Origin: Thamnaconus septentrionalis
Taxonomy: Eukaryota > Chordata > Actinopteri > Tetraodontiformes > Monacanthidae
Direction: 5' to 3'
NCBI GenBank assembly: GCA_009823395.1
Contig: CM020512.1
Coordinates: forward strand, 10,268,405 to 10,332,404
DNA: 64,000 bases
Shown: positions 1 through 13,028 of the stretch, one piece after another
Layout: each line of letters opens with the position of its first letter
Numbering within the stretch: the stretch's first letter is position 1
Program-made: the position numbers and the translations under genes
Notes under the pieces: generated by a model
Told to the model about the DNA's origin: nothing
Database searches by the model: none
Seen by the model: only the letters and a program-made list of their open reading frames with translations

Positions 1-448
1 TCCCCCTCCTCCTTTTCTTCCTCCTCATCATTTTTCTCTTCATCCTCCTTTTTCAGCTGCTCCTCCTCCTCTTCTTCCTCCTCCTCCTCTTTTTTCTCCT
101 TTTCCTCCTCTTTCTTCTCCTCCTCCCACCTCTCTCACCCTTCTCCCTCTCCTACTCCTCCCCCCCCCCCACATCACTCCTTCCCTCCTCCATGTCCTCC
201 ACGTCCTCCTAGTCCTCCTGCTCCCCCCTTCCCTCTTCCTTCTTCTCCTCCTCCTCTTCCCCCCACCTCCTTTCCTTCTTCCTCATCGTTTTTCTCCTTC
301 TCCTTCTTCTCTTTTTCCTTCCCCTCTCCCACCCTTTTCCTGCTCCTCCTCCTCCCTCTCCCCCTCCTCCATCACTCCTTCCCTCCTCCACCTCCTCCAC
401 CTCCTCCAGGCACTCCTGCTCTCCCTTATCCTCCTCCTCCTCTTCCTC
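1..448. repeat. polypyrimidine tract (CCT/CTT-rich)
   Basis: The stretch is almost pure pyrimidine, made of CTC, CTT and CCT units with scattered A and G. The opposite strand is polypurine. Such tracts can form triplex DNA. The repeat produces long low-complexity glutamate-rich open frames that are not genes. Confidence 0.9.
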
Positions 449-1444
449 AAACAACTCCTGAGAGCCCGACTGTCACCTGACTTGCTGCACTTTGGGGAGA
501 AGTCCTCAGCATGTTGAGCGGCGCTGCGTCTTCAAAGGTTCTCCAATATTCTCACAAGTGCTATAAGCCAAATCGGAGGCCGGACAAAGGGCGAGGAGGG
601 GGCCGCATGCAAATTCCTTTGACATTCCTCAGCAGCTCTCGTGGAGCTGCTCCTCCTCTTGGCGACGGCTCCGTGTGTTCTCTGTGACCACTGATCATCT
701 TTATAAATGTAAATCTGAATGTGCTTTATTTATACAAACCCTTCACAATCACCCAAAGTGCTGTAGAATAGATATTAAAAAAGAGTAAAAGCAAAAACAA
801 ATAACAATAAAGACAATGACATAAATTACATTGAACCAATATATATATATATCAGATTTTAGGACCTTTCTAGTCATTCCAACCCGGCTATTCTGCACGT
901 TGATCTCCTGGCGTCGGGGATTTTGAGTCTGGCTCCGGCTCGGCTTTCTTTTTGCCCAACTGGGTCCTGACGTTTGACGCAAAGCGTCTCCGTCAGGTGC
1001 TCGGAGCAATAAATGTTTCCGGCCGAGCGTGAGATGCCAGCGCTGGGAGACGTAAACACAGCGGGCAGGTGGAGGCGGTGAGGACGGCGGCGGTTTCCGC
1101 CCCCCAGATTAAAAAAAAACAACCCAAAAAATAGAATCAAAAAATTCCAGCGTCAGCCTCGATTTTCCCGCCTCTCCTTCTGCGTCCGCGGCCCAGCGAC
1201 TGGCCCCGGCGTTCATCCCGTCCTCCCCTCTCGCCCATTCATCATTCATCCATTCACCCGCCCGCAGTCCATTCCAACGCCGGCGCGTCCGCGTTGAGTA
1301 ACTCGGCGTTTGCGGCCCGGTCTGCTTTATCAGCCGCCTCTCCAGAGGTCATTACACGCACACGCCTGCTCGGCCCGATTAAAGGAGAAGCCCTGGGAGA
1401 GCAAGATGAGGTGCGTCGTATCTGCCGCACGCCCGCCTTATCAA

Positions 1445-1840
1445 ACACACACACACACACACAGAAATATATAAACGCATGCAAACACACACACACACAC
1501 ACATACACATGCGTGCGGACGCAAAACGAGGCTTCCGTGCGATTTATCCAGAAAATGTGCGAAAGGAGCAGAACCGCCTTCGAACGCTGCACCGCTTGGC
1601 TCGCACGCATGCGAGTAGGTGCGCGAACGTGTGTGAGGAAACACGGTCTCACACACACACACACACACACACGCATATATATATATATATATATATATGC
1701 ACATATTCACACACACACGCCAGCGCGCACTCTCCCACGCTGCAAGCCGCACGCATTCCGAGCCACGCTTGAAAACGTGCAGCCTCATAACGCAGAGGCG
1801 GCGAGACACATGGCTGTCTGTCTCACACACACACACACAC
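1445..1840. repeat. cluster of CA and AT microsatellites
   Basis: CA arrays at 1445-1463, 1485-1503, 1650-1672 and 1824-1840, with an AT array at 1675-1698. Confidence 0.92.
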
Positions 1841-4800
1841 TCGCACAAGCCTGCATGTTTATATGCACATGCACAGTCTCGGGTCGCCTCTTCGTGCATC
1901 ACGAGGTTCTGAAGCTTCGCCGTCTTCGTCGTCACCGTCGGTTTGCCGATGCTGCGAGGAAGCGGCGGCGCCACTCGGGGATCCAAAACCCCCCCCCCCA
2001 AAAAAAAAAGAGCGGAGGAGGAGATTCTCTTTGAGGACGAATGAATAGAGTCCGTGAAAAGGCGGCCGAGGAGGCTGAGATGACGGCGGGGCCCAGAAAC
2101 AGCAGCCGGTCTGGACGGAGGAGAAGTAGGGAGCTGAAAGAAAAAGAGGGAGGAGTTTCTCATCCTTTTTTTCACTTACCCTCCCTTTCATTATTTTTAG
2201 GCTTAAGAGGGGGACGGGTTTGAATCGGCAGGTAAGAAAAATAGCGGATTGGAACCGTCACCCCTGCTGTTTGTGGGGGATAAAAATAGAAAACATTGGG
2301 AAACAGGGTGTATTAATAGCGGCAGTCGGCGGAGCTCTGGCTCGTGCAACAAGGGGAACAAATTGGGATTCCACGCTCGCACACGCCTCCTGCAAGGGCT
2401 CTTTTTTTTCCCGCTCCCCTTTTTCAACTCTGTGGGTCTGGTTCCTGTCGGCTGCCAGCGTCTGTCTTTGTGTGTGTGTGTGTTTTGAAACGCGTTCGAC
2501 TCGATTCCCGCAAAATAAAACACAAAAAGTCATAAAACTAAGGAGGAAACTTAATTCATTTTCCTGCGACTGCGTTTGGTTCAGTGACCAAAAAACTTGG
2601 AGTAGTCTTTTTTTTTTTTTTTTTTTTTTATAGGAGTCGGGAGGCCCAGACGGGACCTTTTGTTTGTTGTTTGAGTGGGTGTGTGTGTGTGTGTGCGTGC
2701 TTGCGTGGCCTCCTGTGTTTTTCTCATGCAGATCAGCCGCGCCAGACTCTGCACTCGGCTTTCTTTCACACGGACCTGCTCTCGGCCTCGTCTCCCTCAC
2801 AAAAAGCCACTTGTGCGCCGCCGCCGTCGGCCGACCGGACCACCAGCGCCTTTCAGCCCCCACAATGCCCCCCGTCTGCCGGCTCTGTTGTCTCGGCCGA
2901 CGGCTCCTCGCCGCCTCGTTTTTATATTGAAACAAATGGCTGAATGTTTAGATTTAAAAAAAAATAAAATAAAGAAAATGAATAAAATAAATAAATAAAA
3001 ACGCTATCGCACATGGTGGAGATATATGATATTACTTTGCAGCTCTCTTGGATAAACAGTCTCCACCTTTAATCCCTTTCAGATCCTCCTTCATTCACGA
3101 CTTTGCCACCTGGTGTCACCCTCCAGATGGTTCGACTACTCGAAGGGGGGCTGGGTGGGTTCACACCTAGACCGTTAGCTAGAGAACTAAAAGGAAAAAA
3201 AAAAAGTGTTTATTTTAATCTCTCGCTGGCATTAAATACATCAAACTAGCTGAGCCTCGGCCTGATTGGCTGCAGATCAGCGTTAATCCTCACGCACACC
3301 GACTTGCAGATGGCCTTGGCGCGATTCTGCACTTCTCCTGCTTCCCGTCCAACGACTTTAGTCGTTAGGACTCGGAGGAAGCGGCTCCGGTGTCCCGAGG
3401 TCCCCGCTCGCTAGTTCTGGTTTCACACCGGGGAGCGGCGTCAGTCTGAGCAGAAGCACAGCCAGGAATCGACGAGGAAAAGTCGGAAAAAAAAAAGAAA
3501 GAGCATTAAGTGACAAGAGGAACCTTCTGTTTGCTACGTTGCAAACCAGCCAATCAAATTTCTCCACAGGCCGGTCCAGCCAGTCCGTTAGAGGCCAGTT
3601 ACCCATTACTGTTTCTCATTGTCCTGGTTAACGACACGCTAGGTTAGGTTAGCGAGGCTAGGTTAGCGACAACATCTTCTTCATTCGCCATCCGTCAGTG
3701 ATTTCACATCTAATCAGCTCAAATTGTTGCTGTTATTTGTGTTTGTGTTGTTTATTTATGTTAATGACTGAATCCTCCTCAGTGGAAAACATAGTTGCCC
3801 ATGAAACAATGCTAATTTAATGTTAAGCTACGCTAAACTCTTTGCTAATTGCCAATTGCGCTGGCCAGAAGCCTCACTTAGCCCGGAGGAATCTGATTGG
3901 CCAGCCAATCACCTAGCAAGCTTCTCTCGGCCGCGCACCTCCCCTTTCCAAACATTGACTGCCAGCTTCCTTCTTGGAAGCTCGGTGCAAAGAAGCGCCT
4001 CCGTGGACGATGTTGGCACTACAATAGTTGAGGGCAACTAGATGGAAATGAACAAATACACACAAATTCCAATTATTACGACCTGATGGACACATTCACG
4101 GGAAGGTACTAACTTCCCCGCGTAGCAGCTAAAAGGCCTTGCTTCACATTATGTCGGAACCTTCGGTGTTCGACTAATTTAGGTTCTCCAGCGACGCGTA
4201 AAAGCTTGATTTCCTTTATTTATTTATTTCTTCTTTATTTTCCCGGCAGGATTTGTATCCTAGCAACCTGATCTCATTGGCCGTTAGCTAATCCTCCCCT
4301 CTCATGTCTGCGCGTGTGCGCGCGTGCACGCGTGTGTGTTTGTATTTATGTTGTCAGTTGCTGTAATCAGCGTTGAGTAAATGCAGCCTCTTGTGCTTAG
4401 CTCTGTCTTTTTATTGCGCCGCATCCCTATAGGGGCGAGCGATAAGAGACAGGCAAGAAATACACACTGCTGATTACAGCGCAACACACGCCGAGCCACC
4501 GCATCAATTATTCATCGCAATGAGAGCGTGCAACCGCGCGCGCAATTTTTCCTGCTTTTTTTTTCTTCCCCCACCCCTTTAAACGTGGATGATGCTCACT
4601 CCCTGTGCCAGTGCTGCCTATTTTTTCGTTAAAGCGGTGGTAATGAAGAGAATGTAAGGCAGCAGGAATTTCCTTTTTTTTTTTTTTTCAAATAAAAAAA
4701 TCTAGGCTTTTCTCATGACTTTGACCAGGAAATATGCAGCAATTAACTTTTACGGCCCCCTGCTGGATGAAGAAAAAAAAAGTGTGGATTTCCCAACCGT

Positions 4801-6406
4801 CTCCCAAACTTGTCTTAACGCCGGCTCGGCCCGACGTATCTGCGAGAAGAAGCCCTGTTTTTTTTTTTTTTTTCCCTCTCCTTTTTTCTCCTCCTCCCCT
4901 CGCCTCATTAAGGCGCCGTGCCCGCGCCGTCCTTCCAGAGACATAATTGAAAGCGGGGAGAAAGGCAAATGTTGCTTTAATCTCATTTGTAGGCGAGCGG
5001 CGGGGCCTGGGACTCCGCTAAATTCATGAAAGTGGCTTTAATGCGATGAAATTTAATGAGGTGATTCACGGCGGCGGAGTGAGATTTGGCAGTGATGTTG
5101 TTGTCCTGCCCTGTTTGCTTGCGGGGTGAAGCACGGTCTGCAAGAAAGGCCAGGGCCAAAAAATTGTGGCTATGCTGAGCCTTTTGCACCTTTGGACACA
5201 AAACACGCTTGGGTCAGAAGCGTAGCTCCGCCTCCTTTATCCTGAAAAGGATGCCGATTGTTCCGAATTCGGGCTTTTTCGGTTTGTTGCTGTAATGCAA
5301 CAAAAATTCCTTCGTATCCCAGAATGCACAGCGTTCACTCACTGTCTGCAACCACACGCGCCAGGTGTTCATTTTCGCTCGGCTGCCTCTTCTACTCCCT
5401 GAATAGCTGCTTCCTCATCGGATCTGCATTTCAGATTCCATCCACTAGAGGGCTGCTGGGACTTTTGAGAATTTTGAAGCACAAAAACTTGCAACTTGCC
5501 GGCGGTGAGGCAGCTTCGTCTTTCCGTTGAGTGTGAATGAATTGAGGAAATGCCGACGGTGGCTCCTCCCACTTCCCTCCTCACGCAGGAAAACTGTCTC
5601 CGTTGACGCCAGCGGAACGTGAGAAGTTCACGCAGACGCGACTCATCTCACTTCCCCGCAACTTCCTGGCACCGGGAGCCTCTCCGCTTCCATTTCATTA
5701 GCGGCGACTGCTGAAATTAAAAGCCGTGAATGATTTTTCTTTGACTGGCGCTTTACGACCTGCGGCTGGCGCTCCTGAAGGAGCCACCAGAGCCGCCGGC
5801 TGGAAGGTCATGGGTGGGGTTTTTTCTTATGTTTTTTTTTTTTTTTTCTTGACATTCCCCCGCTTCTCTTTCAGGTCGCCTTGAAATTTTCATGAGACTT
5901 TGCGACTACGTACGATGGACGCACAAACACTCACTCGCACTCTCTCCTCTCTGTTGCTCCGCCAGAGCTACGCTGGCCGGCGCTTCGATTATTTCGCGGA
6001 AAAAGCCAATATCAGTTTAACAGTACCGTCGCTACCTCGGCAGCGTAGGGAGGGAGACGGAGGACGGGAATTAAAAGCAGAGAGACGGATGGAAGGAGTG
6101 GGGAGCAGACGGATGGAAAGGAGTGAGGGTTGGGAGGGCGAGCTCCTGCCACGGGGTCCCCATCGATCGCAGGAGGAGGGCAAAAGAACCTTGAAGAGTG
6201 ATGTTTTCACTGGTGTAGATCATCCCTTTTCCTCTCAATCCTGCAAGCTTCGCTTAGAGGGATTCAAACAGATTCTGCACAATTGACTTCAGTCTGCATC
6301 CTGCCAGTGAATTCCCCAGGAACGAGGGCCAGCTAGGTGTAGGCTAGGAGGTTCTTCCTCCTCCTCTCCCTGCGCACTTCCAGAAGGTCCCACAGAGATT
6401 GCGTTT

Positions 6407-7023
6407 GAGGCCCTGTCCACACGGGAACGTTGCCATTTTTTTTTCTTTCCCAGGGTCGAAAAAAGTTGCGTCCACATGCTGACAGATGGAAACGGAACGG
6501 TGGGTGAAAACGATGAAATGCGTATGCCACACCGAAACGTGGCGCTGTTAACAGACGCTGACACAGCCACCGGACCCACGATTTAGAAAGAGGGCATTTC
6601 CGCCACACACGAAACACACAGAAAAGAAAAACGGCGAGTAGCGGGGAAAAAGTGAGTCTGAGGTTTTGTGAAGTTTTGTAGTAATATTGCCAACAAATCT
6701 TGAAGCGCCTGCGATGCAAAGACAACTCCGCTGGCCGCTATCGTTGTTGTCCGTGCCGCTGCATGCCGTGTTTTTTCCGGTCACATGACAGTGAGGGTGC
6801 GATGACGTCATCGCTTTACAAGGAAAAGCGGTTTTCACTGTCCACACGGCAACGATGTGACAACGGCGAAACGGCATTGTCAGATTTTCCCACTCTGGGA
6901 CCCGTTTTCAAAAAATACCGTTTCGGGGACCCAAAACGCCGTTGCCGTGTGGACGAAACGCCGTAACGGTTAAATACTTTACCGTTTCCACCAAAAAAAC
7001 GTTCCTGTGTGGACGGGCTCTTA
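6407..7023. mobile_element. DNA-transposon-like element with CTGTCCACACGG termini
   Basis: The left end reads GGCCCTGTCCACACGGGAAC and the right end, reverse-complemented, GAGCCCGTCCACACAGGAAC. Internal CTGTCCACACGGCAACG (about 6839) and its inverted partner near 6940 repeat the motif, together with many AAACGG/CCGTTT units. This looks like a fold-back or hAT-like non-autonomous element of a type common in fish. I could not find a convincing target duplication, so superfamily and exact ends are open. Confidence 0.65.
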
Positions 7024-7469
7024 GACAGAAGAAGACTGAGGATGTGGATTGGTCACAGAAGAATCAGAACACGGTGCCTTCAAGCCAGGAGTTGCCGGTG
7101 GCAACGGCACCGACCTCTAATCACAGTCCCGTCAAACAAAGCTGCCGCGTAAACGACTTCCTCCGCGCTCGAGAGGCGTCGCCTCCTTCGCGAGACGAGT
7201 GCTCCAACCAGTACATCTCGTCCTGCTTTTCCAAGGCTCCAGATTATTTTTTTTTTATCCTCCTCCAATTGAATCTAATGATGGGGAGTCATCTCTGTCC
7301 CGAGATTAAATATCCCCGCAGCTCCGCCGGCGGCCTGCAGGCTCCATTAGCCGAGAGATGAGCTGAGGACGGGCGGCATTACCCTAACCGAGGAGAATCA
7401 CCTGCCTGCCAGCCCACCAACCCCCCACCGGGGTTGATAACAGCCTCATCTGAGAGAGAGAGAAGGGGG

Positions 7470-7473
7470 CGCT

Positions 7474-7504
<31 letters not shown>
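7470..7504. repeat. GA microsatellite
   Basis: A GA run with one interruption near 7498, in otherwise unremarkable sequence. Confidence 0.85.
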
Positions 7505-7506
<2 letters not shown>

Positions 7507-7951
7507 CCTTTGGCTGGCGGGTCGAGGTAAATGGGTAAATGGGGGTGGCAGCGGCCAGTGATGAAGCAACCTGACATCAGCGATCGTTCCATGACGTCAC
7601 CGGGCTTTAACTTTATATTGTTTGCTTTTATCAGATCCCTCACGCATTCTTTCACATCCGCTGCCTTTATTTCACACTAAGGAACCGACGGGGGATGGGA
7701 GCTCAGACAAACCTGCTAGGTGATTGGATGCAGCAGGCCAATCAGATTCTTTCGGGGCCGCTTTGAGCCTGTTTGCTAACGACGTGAGACTTCCTGCCGG
7801 TGCAGTGGAAAAAAAAAAGACCCAATCAGAAGCTCCGATTTAAATTAGCTTTGGTGTGTGGGCAGCTAACCACTGAGAAGGACTCAGTCATAAACATAAT
7901 CAGGGACAAATACATATAAAACCTCAAGACGATCCTAACGTGTCTCCTTGT

Positions 7952-8100
7952 GTTTGCAGCCTCCAGATAGAACCACCACTTGGTTGGATTGTCCAGGTTC
8001 TCGAGAGGGAGACAGAAACAAGGCCGGGGTTCTGAGGGCTGAGGGGATGTGGTCACTAGCCTAGCAGATATATCAGGACCCTTTGTGACATCATAGGGGA
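7952..8100 (-). mobile_element. TGATGTCA-palindrome repeat, copy 1
   Basis: CCCTTTGTGACATCATAGGGG (8079-8099) lies about 130 bases from GTTTGCAGCCTCC (7952-7964), the reverse of the GGAGGCTGCAAAC block. Both blocks recur together in four other places in the window. Confidence 0.6.
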
Positions 8101-8254
8101 GGGGAGGGCGAAATGAAGAGCAAGTCGCAGAAATCGAGGGTAAACTCGTTCTTTTATCTCTGGTGTCAGACAAACTCCGAGGTCCCGTCCTGCTGCTGCG
8201 ACACTGTGAGTGCCGCCGTCACCCCGGACTATCTCCAGCGATCACCCCCGTCCC

Positions 8255-8431
8255 CACACACACACACACACACACACTTTCCCCACCTAGATGAAATGAC
8301 ACTAATGGAGCGTCCCATAATCTGCTCCATCCATCTACCAGTAATGGACGGTGCCGTCGCTGCAGGATGGGGCGGCGGCGGCATATCGCCGCAGCGATCG
8401 CTCATAAAGTGCGTAATAACCATCGGTGTGC

Positions 8432-8486
<55 letters not shown>

Positions 8487-8787
8487 GTGTGGGGTGGGTG
8501 ACTGGGAGGGGCCAGGGGGAGGGGGTAGTGGGGGCGATCTCTGTTCGCCCTGGGACAGCTTCCCCCCAGCCAGCCTTGACCTGGCCGACACCCCGGGGAT
8601 GATGATCATGGCGATGATGATGATGATGATGATGATGATGTCATTTCCTCAAATAGGCTCCTTGTCTTGCAGTCCGCGCGTGTGCGTGGACGTGCGCGTG
8701 TGTGTGTTTTTTGCACCGAAGGCTCACAAGTGGAGGTCAAAGCGCTGATCTCATCTGTCTTCCGGCAGCGTGACAGTGTTCAAAGTT

Positions 8788-8819
<32 letters not shown>
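8255..8819. repeat. cluster of CA, GT and GAT microsatellites
   Basis: CA at 8255-8277, GT at 8434-8486, nine GAT units at 8613-8640 and GT at 8790-8819. Confidence 0.93.
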
Positions 8820-8820
<1 letters not shown>

Positions 8821-9185
8821 AGTACCCGGGTGTGTTGAGCTGCCCCCTCTCTCCCACCCCGTCTGTTTTCAGGAAGTAGCAGGAGCTCCTCCGCTGCTCC
8901 TTCCTGTGAGGAGAGCCGGCAGACAGCTCGGTCCTCCTTCCAGCCGCTTTTCCATCTTCACCCTGAGAAGCTCAGTGGCTCTTCTTTGCATTTTTTTTCA
9001 AAGAAAATTGCCAAAGAAGAGCCTCCCGTCCATCCCTCGGAGTTCACGGCCATCCGCCGGGCCGCTCTGTTGGCGCGGCGCCAGGAAGTCCGAAGCTGCC
9101 TGTGACAAAAATGAAATTGCACTCATTACGGCTGCGAGATATCAAACCGGCTGCTGCCTCGACTGCTCCACAGCCCCCTCATACG

Positions 9186-9188
<3 letters not shown>

Positions 9189-9224
<36 letters not shown>
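9189..9224. repeat. CA microsatellite
   Basis: Uninterrupted CA array of 36 bases. Confidence 0.95.
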
Positions 9225-9226
<2 letters not shown>

Positions 9227-9920
9227 AGATGCACAGCAACACCCTCCTCTCCCTCCCCTTGCACGGAACAAGTGCGCGGCCATTATTCCGAGGCAGCGAT
9301 GGGAAACATTTGGAGCACTTTCTTATTTAATTTCTATCATCTGTAATTGCAGAGCAGCTTGGTCTCTTTTATTTCTTTTTTTCCTCAGCTCCGGCTTCCC
9401 GCCGCTCCTCTTCCAGATTGAGGGTCAAAATAATTTCCCCCCTCTGATCTCTCGGCTCCCCGCCGCTGCAAGTCACCCACAACCTTTTTATTTTATTTTT
9501 TTTTCTATATTTTTAAAGAGGTTGACGTTGTCCCTTGCTTTAATGTGCAGCTTTCGCAGGACGTGTTGAGTTTAAAAAGGATGTAATGGATGCGGGGGCT
9601 TTTTTTTTTCTTTCCCTGCCTCAGATACACAAATGAGACTTTTAACAGGTTCAAACAGGAAACTGTTTTGATGAAAGGCAAATGAAATGCAAAGTCGCTG
9701 ATCCCTTTTTGCATCCCCGCTTTTTTTCTTTTTTTGGTAAAGGAACTAAAATAAAGGAGCTGTGTTAACCCTGAGTTTAAATAAAAAAAAGAAAGCATAA
9801 AGAAATTTAGTCTTTGAAAAGGAAGATCAGCAAAGACTGCAGGATGACATTACATGTCAAAAATTATATAAAAAAAATACAAAAAAACAAAAACAATACC
9901 TTGGCTGAGGAGAAACCAAT

Positions 9921-10053
9921 CCCATTTGTGATGTCACAAAGAGCACTGGTGCCTTGCGCTCGCTTTTTCTGACCCCACCCCCAGCCAAGTCTTGGCAACG
10001 CCTCATTGTCATAGTCTTGTTTTTGGCAGCAGGCTGCAAACGGAGGGGCAAAA
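9921..10053 (+). mobile_element. TGATGTCA-palindrome repeat, copy 2
   Basis: ATTTGTGATGTCACAAAGAGC at 9924-9944 is followed about 100 bases later by GCAGCAGGCTGCAAACGGAG (10026-10045). Same order and similar spacing as the copy at 14986. Confidence 0.7.
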
Positions 10054-10729
10054 CATCCTGCTTTCCCAGATGATTTCCACCCTGACGATTAATCACGATT
10101 AATCTTGACGTTCACATCGCCGTCACCTCCTTTTGCACTCTAAAAGCCGCTCTCTGCTGCCCCACCAGGCCGCCGGCGGCAGCGCCGTTCAGACCTGCCA
10201 GTTTTGTTTTCAACCGACCGATTTGCGCGTGTGTGTGTTTGCTGCAAACACAAGGCTTTAGTGTCATCCGTCTCACAGCCAGCGAGTCGAATGTGCAAAG
10301 ATTTATCGGGGACGTGGAGGAGACGATTACGCACTTTCCCCCTTCCAGATTATGCAACACTTGTTTTTTTTTTTGTTGTTTTTTTTCGGATTGCAAATTG
10401 TTTGCACCGAATGCTCGTTTTGCTCGTTATCGCACAATTCAACGTTTATCCCACTCACTGACTTTGCGAGTGGCATTCAGAGCGCGGGGAGAGAAATGAG
10501 TGCAAAAAAAAAATAAAAAAAGACGTACGTTACAGCTTAAGTGGAGAATTTATAGGTCTAAAAATATGTGTAATGATGCGCTTAAAAGAAGACATTTGCA
10601 TTTTTTTTTTCTTTTCTTTTCTTCAAAACCTGCAGCGTGAAAAGAATTCTTCAGCCGGCGGTTGAGCGGTGCCTCGGAGCGGCAGAATGTTGTTGCTCTT
10701 GTGTTTTGCCGTGCGTGTCTGCGTGCCTC

Positions 10730-10731
<2 letters not shown>

Positions 10732-10786
<55 letters not shown>

Positions 10787-10882
10787 ATCCACTGGATTGA
10801 GGTTAACAGTGACAATGGTGCCGTTGTTTCCCCCTTTTTCCTCAAGCAGCTGTGTTCAGTTAGAGGCAGGCAAACTGAAAGA

Positions 10883-10941
<59 letters not shown>
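10732..10941. repeat. two long GT arrays
   Basis: GT at 10732-10782 and 10885-10941, separated by about 100 bases of unique sequence. Both are in the same orientation. Confidence 0.95.
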
Positions 10942-10942
<1 letters not shown>

Positions 10943-11355
10943 TGCCAGTGTGACTGCAGGACAGTCGCACCTCACTAATCATGACATCATGCTTTCCACT
11001 GGGCGCTCTTCCATCTCTCCCCCTCGCTGCCACCATTCATCTCCACTGGCGCTCCACTTCCTGCGCTCTGCGGGGCGACAACCCCCCCCCAAGAACACCC
11101 CGCCACCACCCGCTCCCACTGTACTGTACATACACTCCACCTCCCTCCCCCACCCTCGTCTGGCCTGCCAAGGCGAAGGCAAAAAAAAAAAAAAAAATGT
11201 TAAAAGTGGACAAAACAACAGAGAAAAAAAAACAACAAAACGTAAAAACTTCCAAGGGGAGAAACGAGAGAATGAGAAACCTCGCTGGGCAAACTTGGCG
11301 GGGTGATTGGGTGGGATTATGTTCCCCGACCTCGGTAAGGCGCAGGCCCACCCAC

Positions 11356-11445
11356 GAGAAGAAGAAGAAGAAGAAGAAGAAGAAGAAGAAGAAGAAGAAG
11401 AAGAAGAAGAAGGGGAAAATACCCACATTCCGTACAAGTTTACCC

Positions 11446-11480
<35 letters not shown>
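11356..11480. repeat. GAA array and CA array
   Basis: About 19 GAA units at 11356-11412 and a CA array at 11449-11480. GAA/TTC arrays are polypurine and can form triplexes. Confidence 0.93.
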
Positions 11481-11482
<2 letters not shown>

Positions 11483-12666
11483 CGCGTGACCCCATGGATG
11501 CTGTGTGAGAGTCGGCCGTCTCCTCTTCCTCGTCCCAGCCGCGCCTTTGACTCTTAAAGGAGCAGTACGCCACAGTCAGCGGCGACGACGCTTCTGCCAG
11601 AGCCCATCGCTCTGTTTGTGTGTGTGTGTGTGTGTATTTGTGTGTTTGTTGGCCGGCTGCAGGCCCGCAGAGGAGCTTCTGCACCGGAAACCAGCAGGTG
11701 GGACTCTGTTCCAGCCCAGTGGGAGGTCATATTTATAATTTTTTATTTTTATTTTCGGCCTTTAAAAAGCATTTTTCATTTTGTCCGTCTCACCAGAGCT
11801 CCTCCATGTTTCCCTCCTCCAGTTTCGGCAGTCAGTGTTTTAAAGTAAGCGCTCTAAAGTCTGATTTTCTTTGCTGGTGTTCTTTGTTTGCGGCAGCTCT
11901 CTTTAGCGATGCCCCTGTAAAAGGAAGCCTTTAAAAGGGGAGGACAAATAAACACATTTGGAATCGGCTCGTCCCGCTGAACCTGTAAAAATTTTACTGC
12001 CCTCTGTAAAGAGGCCCTACTGTAAAGCCTTGCGTTAACGTTTCCTGTGAAAACATCACTTTCGGGCTCTTTAACGCCGCAGCTGCCGCCGTTCCGACGC
12101 CCCTGCGTTTGCATTCGCAACCGTTTGACGGTGAGCAAGCGACGAGTTTCTCCATTTGACTTTGACTTTGTGCCGCTGACTGAATGAGTGGCAGAAGGCG
12201 GACTTGATGCGCTTTAAAAAAAAAAACAGTTGGATTGAGTTTTGTGGGTTGGGTAGGAAAAGATCTCACTGGTGACGTCCAACTTTATTTGCGTCGACAA
12301 ACATTTTTTGCAAGATTTTCAGTTTTTTATGCATTGGAAGGTTTTCTTCCAGATCATGACCATCAAATTCCGGTGGTTCAAAAAACTCAAAATGTAACAA
12401 TAATAGCAATAATGATAATCGTCGTAAAAGTTGATGAAATTGAGCACGTGAATCCACCGCCGGGTCCTACAAAAGCAGATTTGCGCTACCGCCAACGAGG
12501 CAGCGGATTCCTGGAGGGAACGGCGACCCTGCGTCTGATTGGCCGCGTTGCACACTTCAGACGGGCGTGTTTTGCGCACGTGATGTCCTGAGCTTTTCCC
12601 ATGACCACTAAGCCGGTTACGGTGCCAGGCGGAGGCACACGCGGCGGCCGCAGCCCACTGACCTCG

Positions 12667-12667
<1 letters not shown>

Positions 12668-12727
<60 letters not shown>
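12668..12727. repeat. CA microsatellite, 60 bases
   Basis: Perfect CA array, about 30 units. Confidence 0.95.
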
Positions 12728-12729
<2 letters not shown>

Positions 12730-12997
12730 GGCGCGTTTAAGAGTCCTACTGAGTCTATTAAACTGGATCCAGCGCAACATTTAAAGGCTTCACGATGTCG
12801 GGAGGCTGAGGCCTCTGTTCTCCAGAGCCTCAGCGAATGTTTGTTTATGGAGCATAAACAACCCCCCCGCCCCCCCGAAGAAGATAAAAAATCTTTATGA
12901 CGTGAATCCATCGTGACTGTTGCAGTAAAAAATGCATCAAAAGGGTGAAACTTATTGAAGGATGGATTTCTTTCAGGGCGGAGAGCATGGTAAATCA

Positions 12998-13028
<31 letters not shown>

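Noticed and set aside
1294..2175. Long overlapping open frames on both strands rich in THTHTH, CVCVCV and YIYIYI
   Set aside because: They are translations of CA/GT and AT microsatellites. Both strands are open at once and no domain is visible. The same applies to similar frames near 8.2-8.7, 10.6-11.5, 17-18.3, 19.4-20.3, 38.4-38.9 and 58-62 kb.
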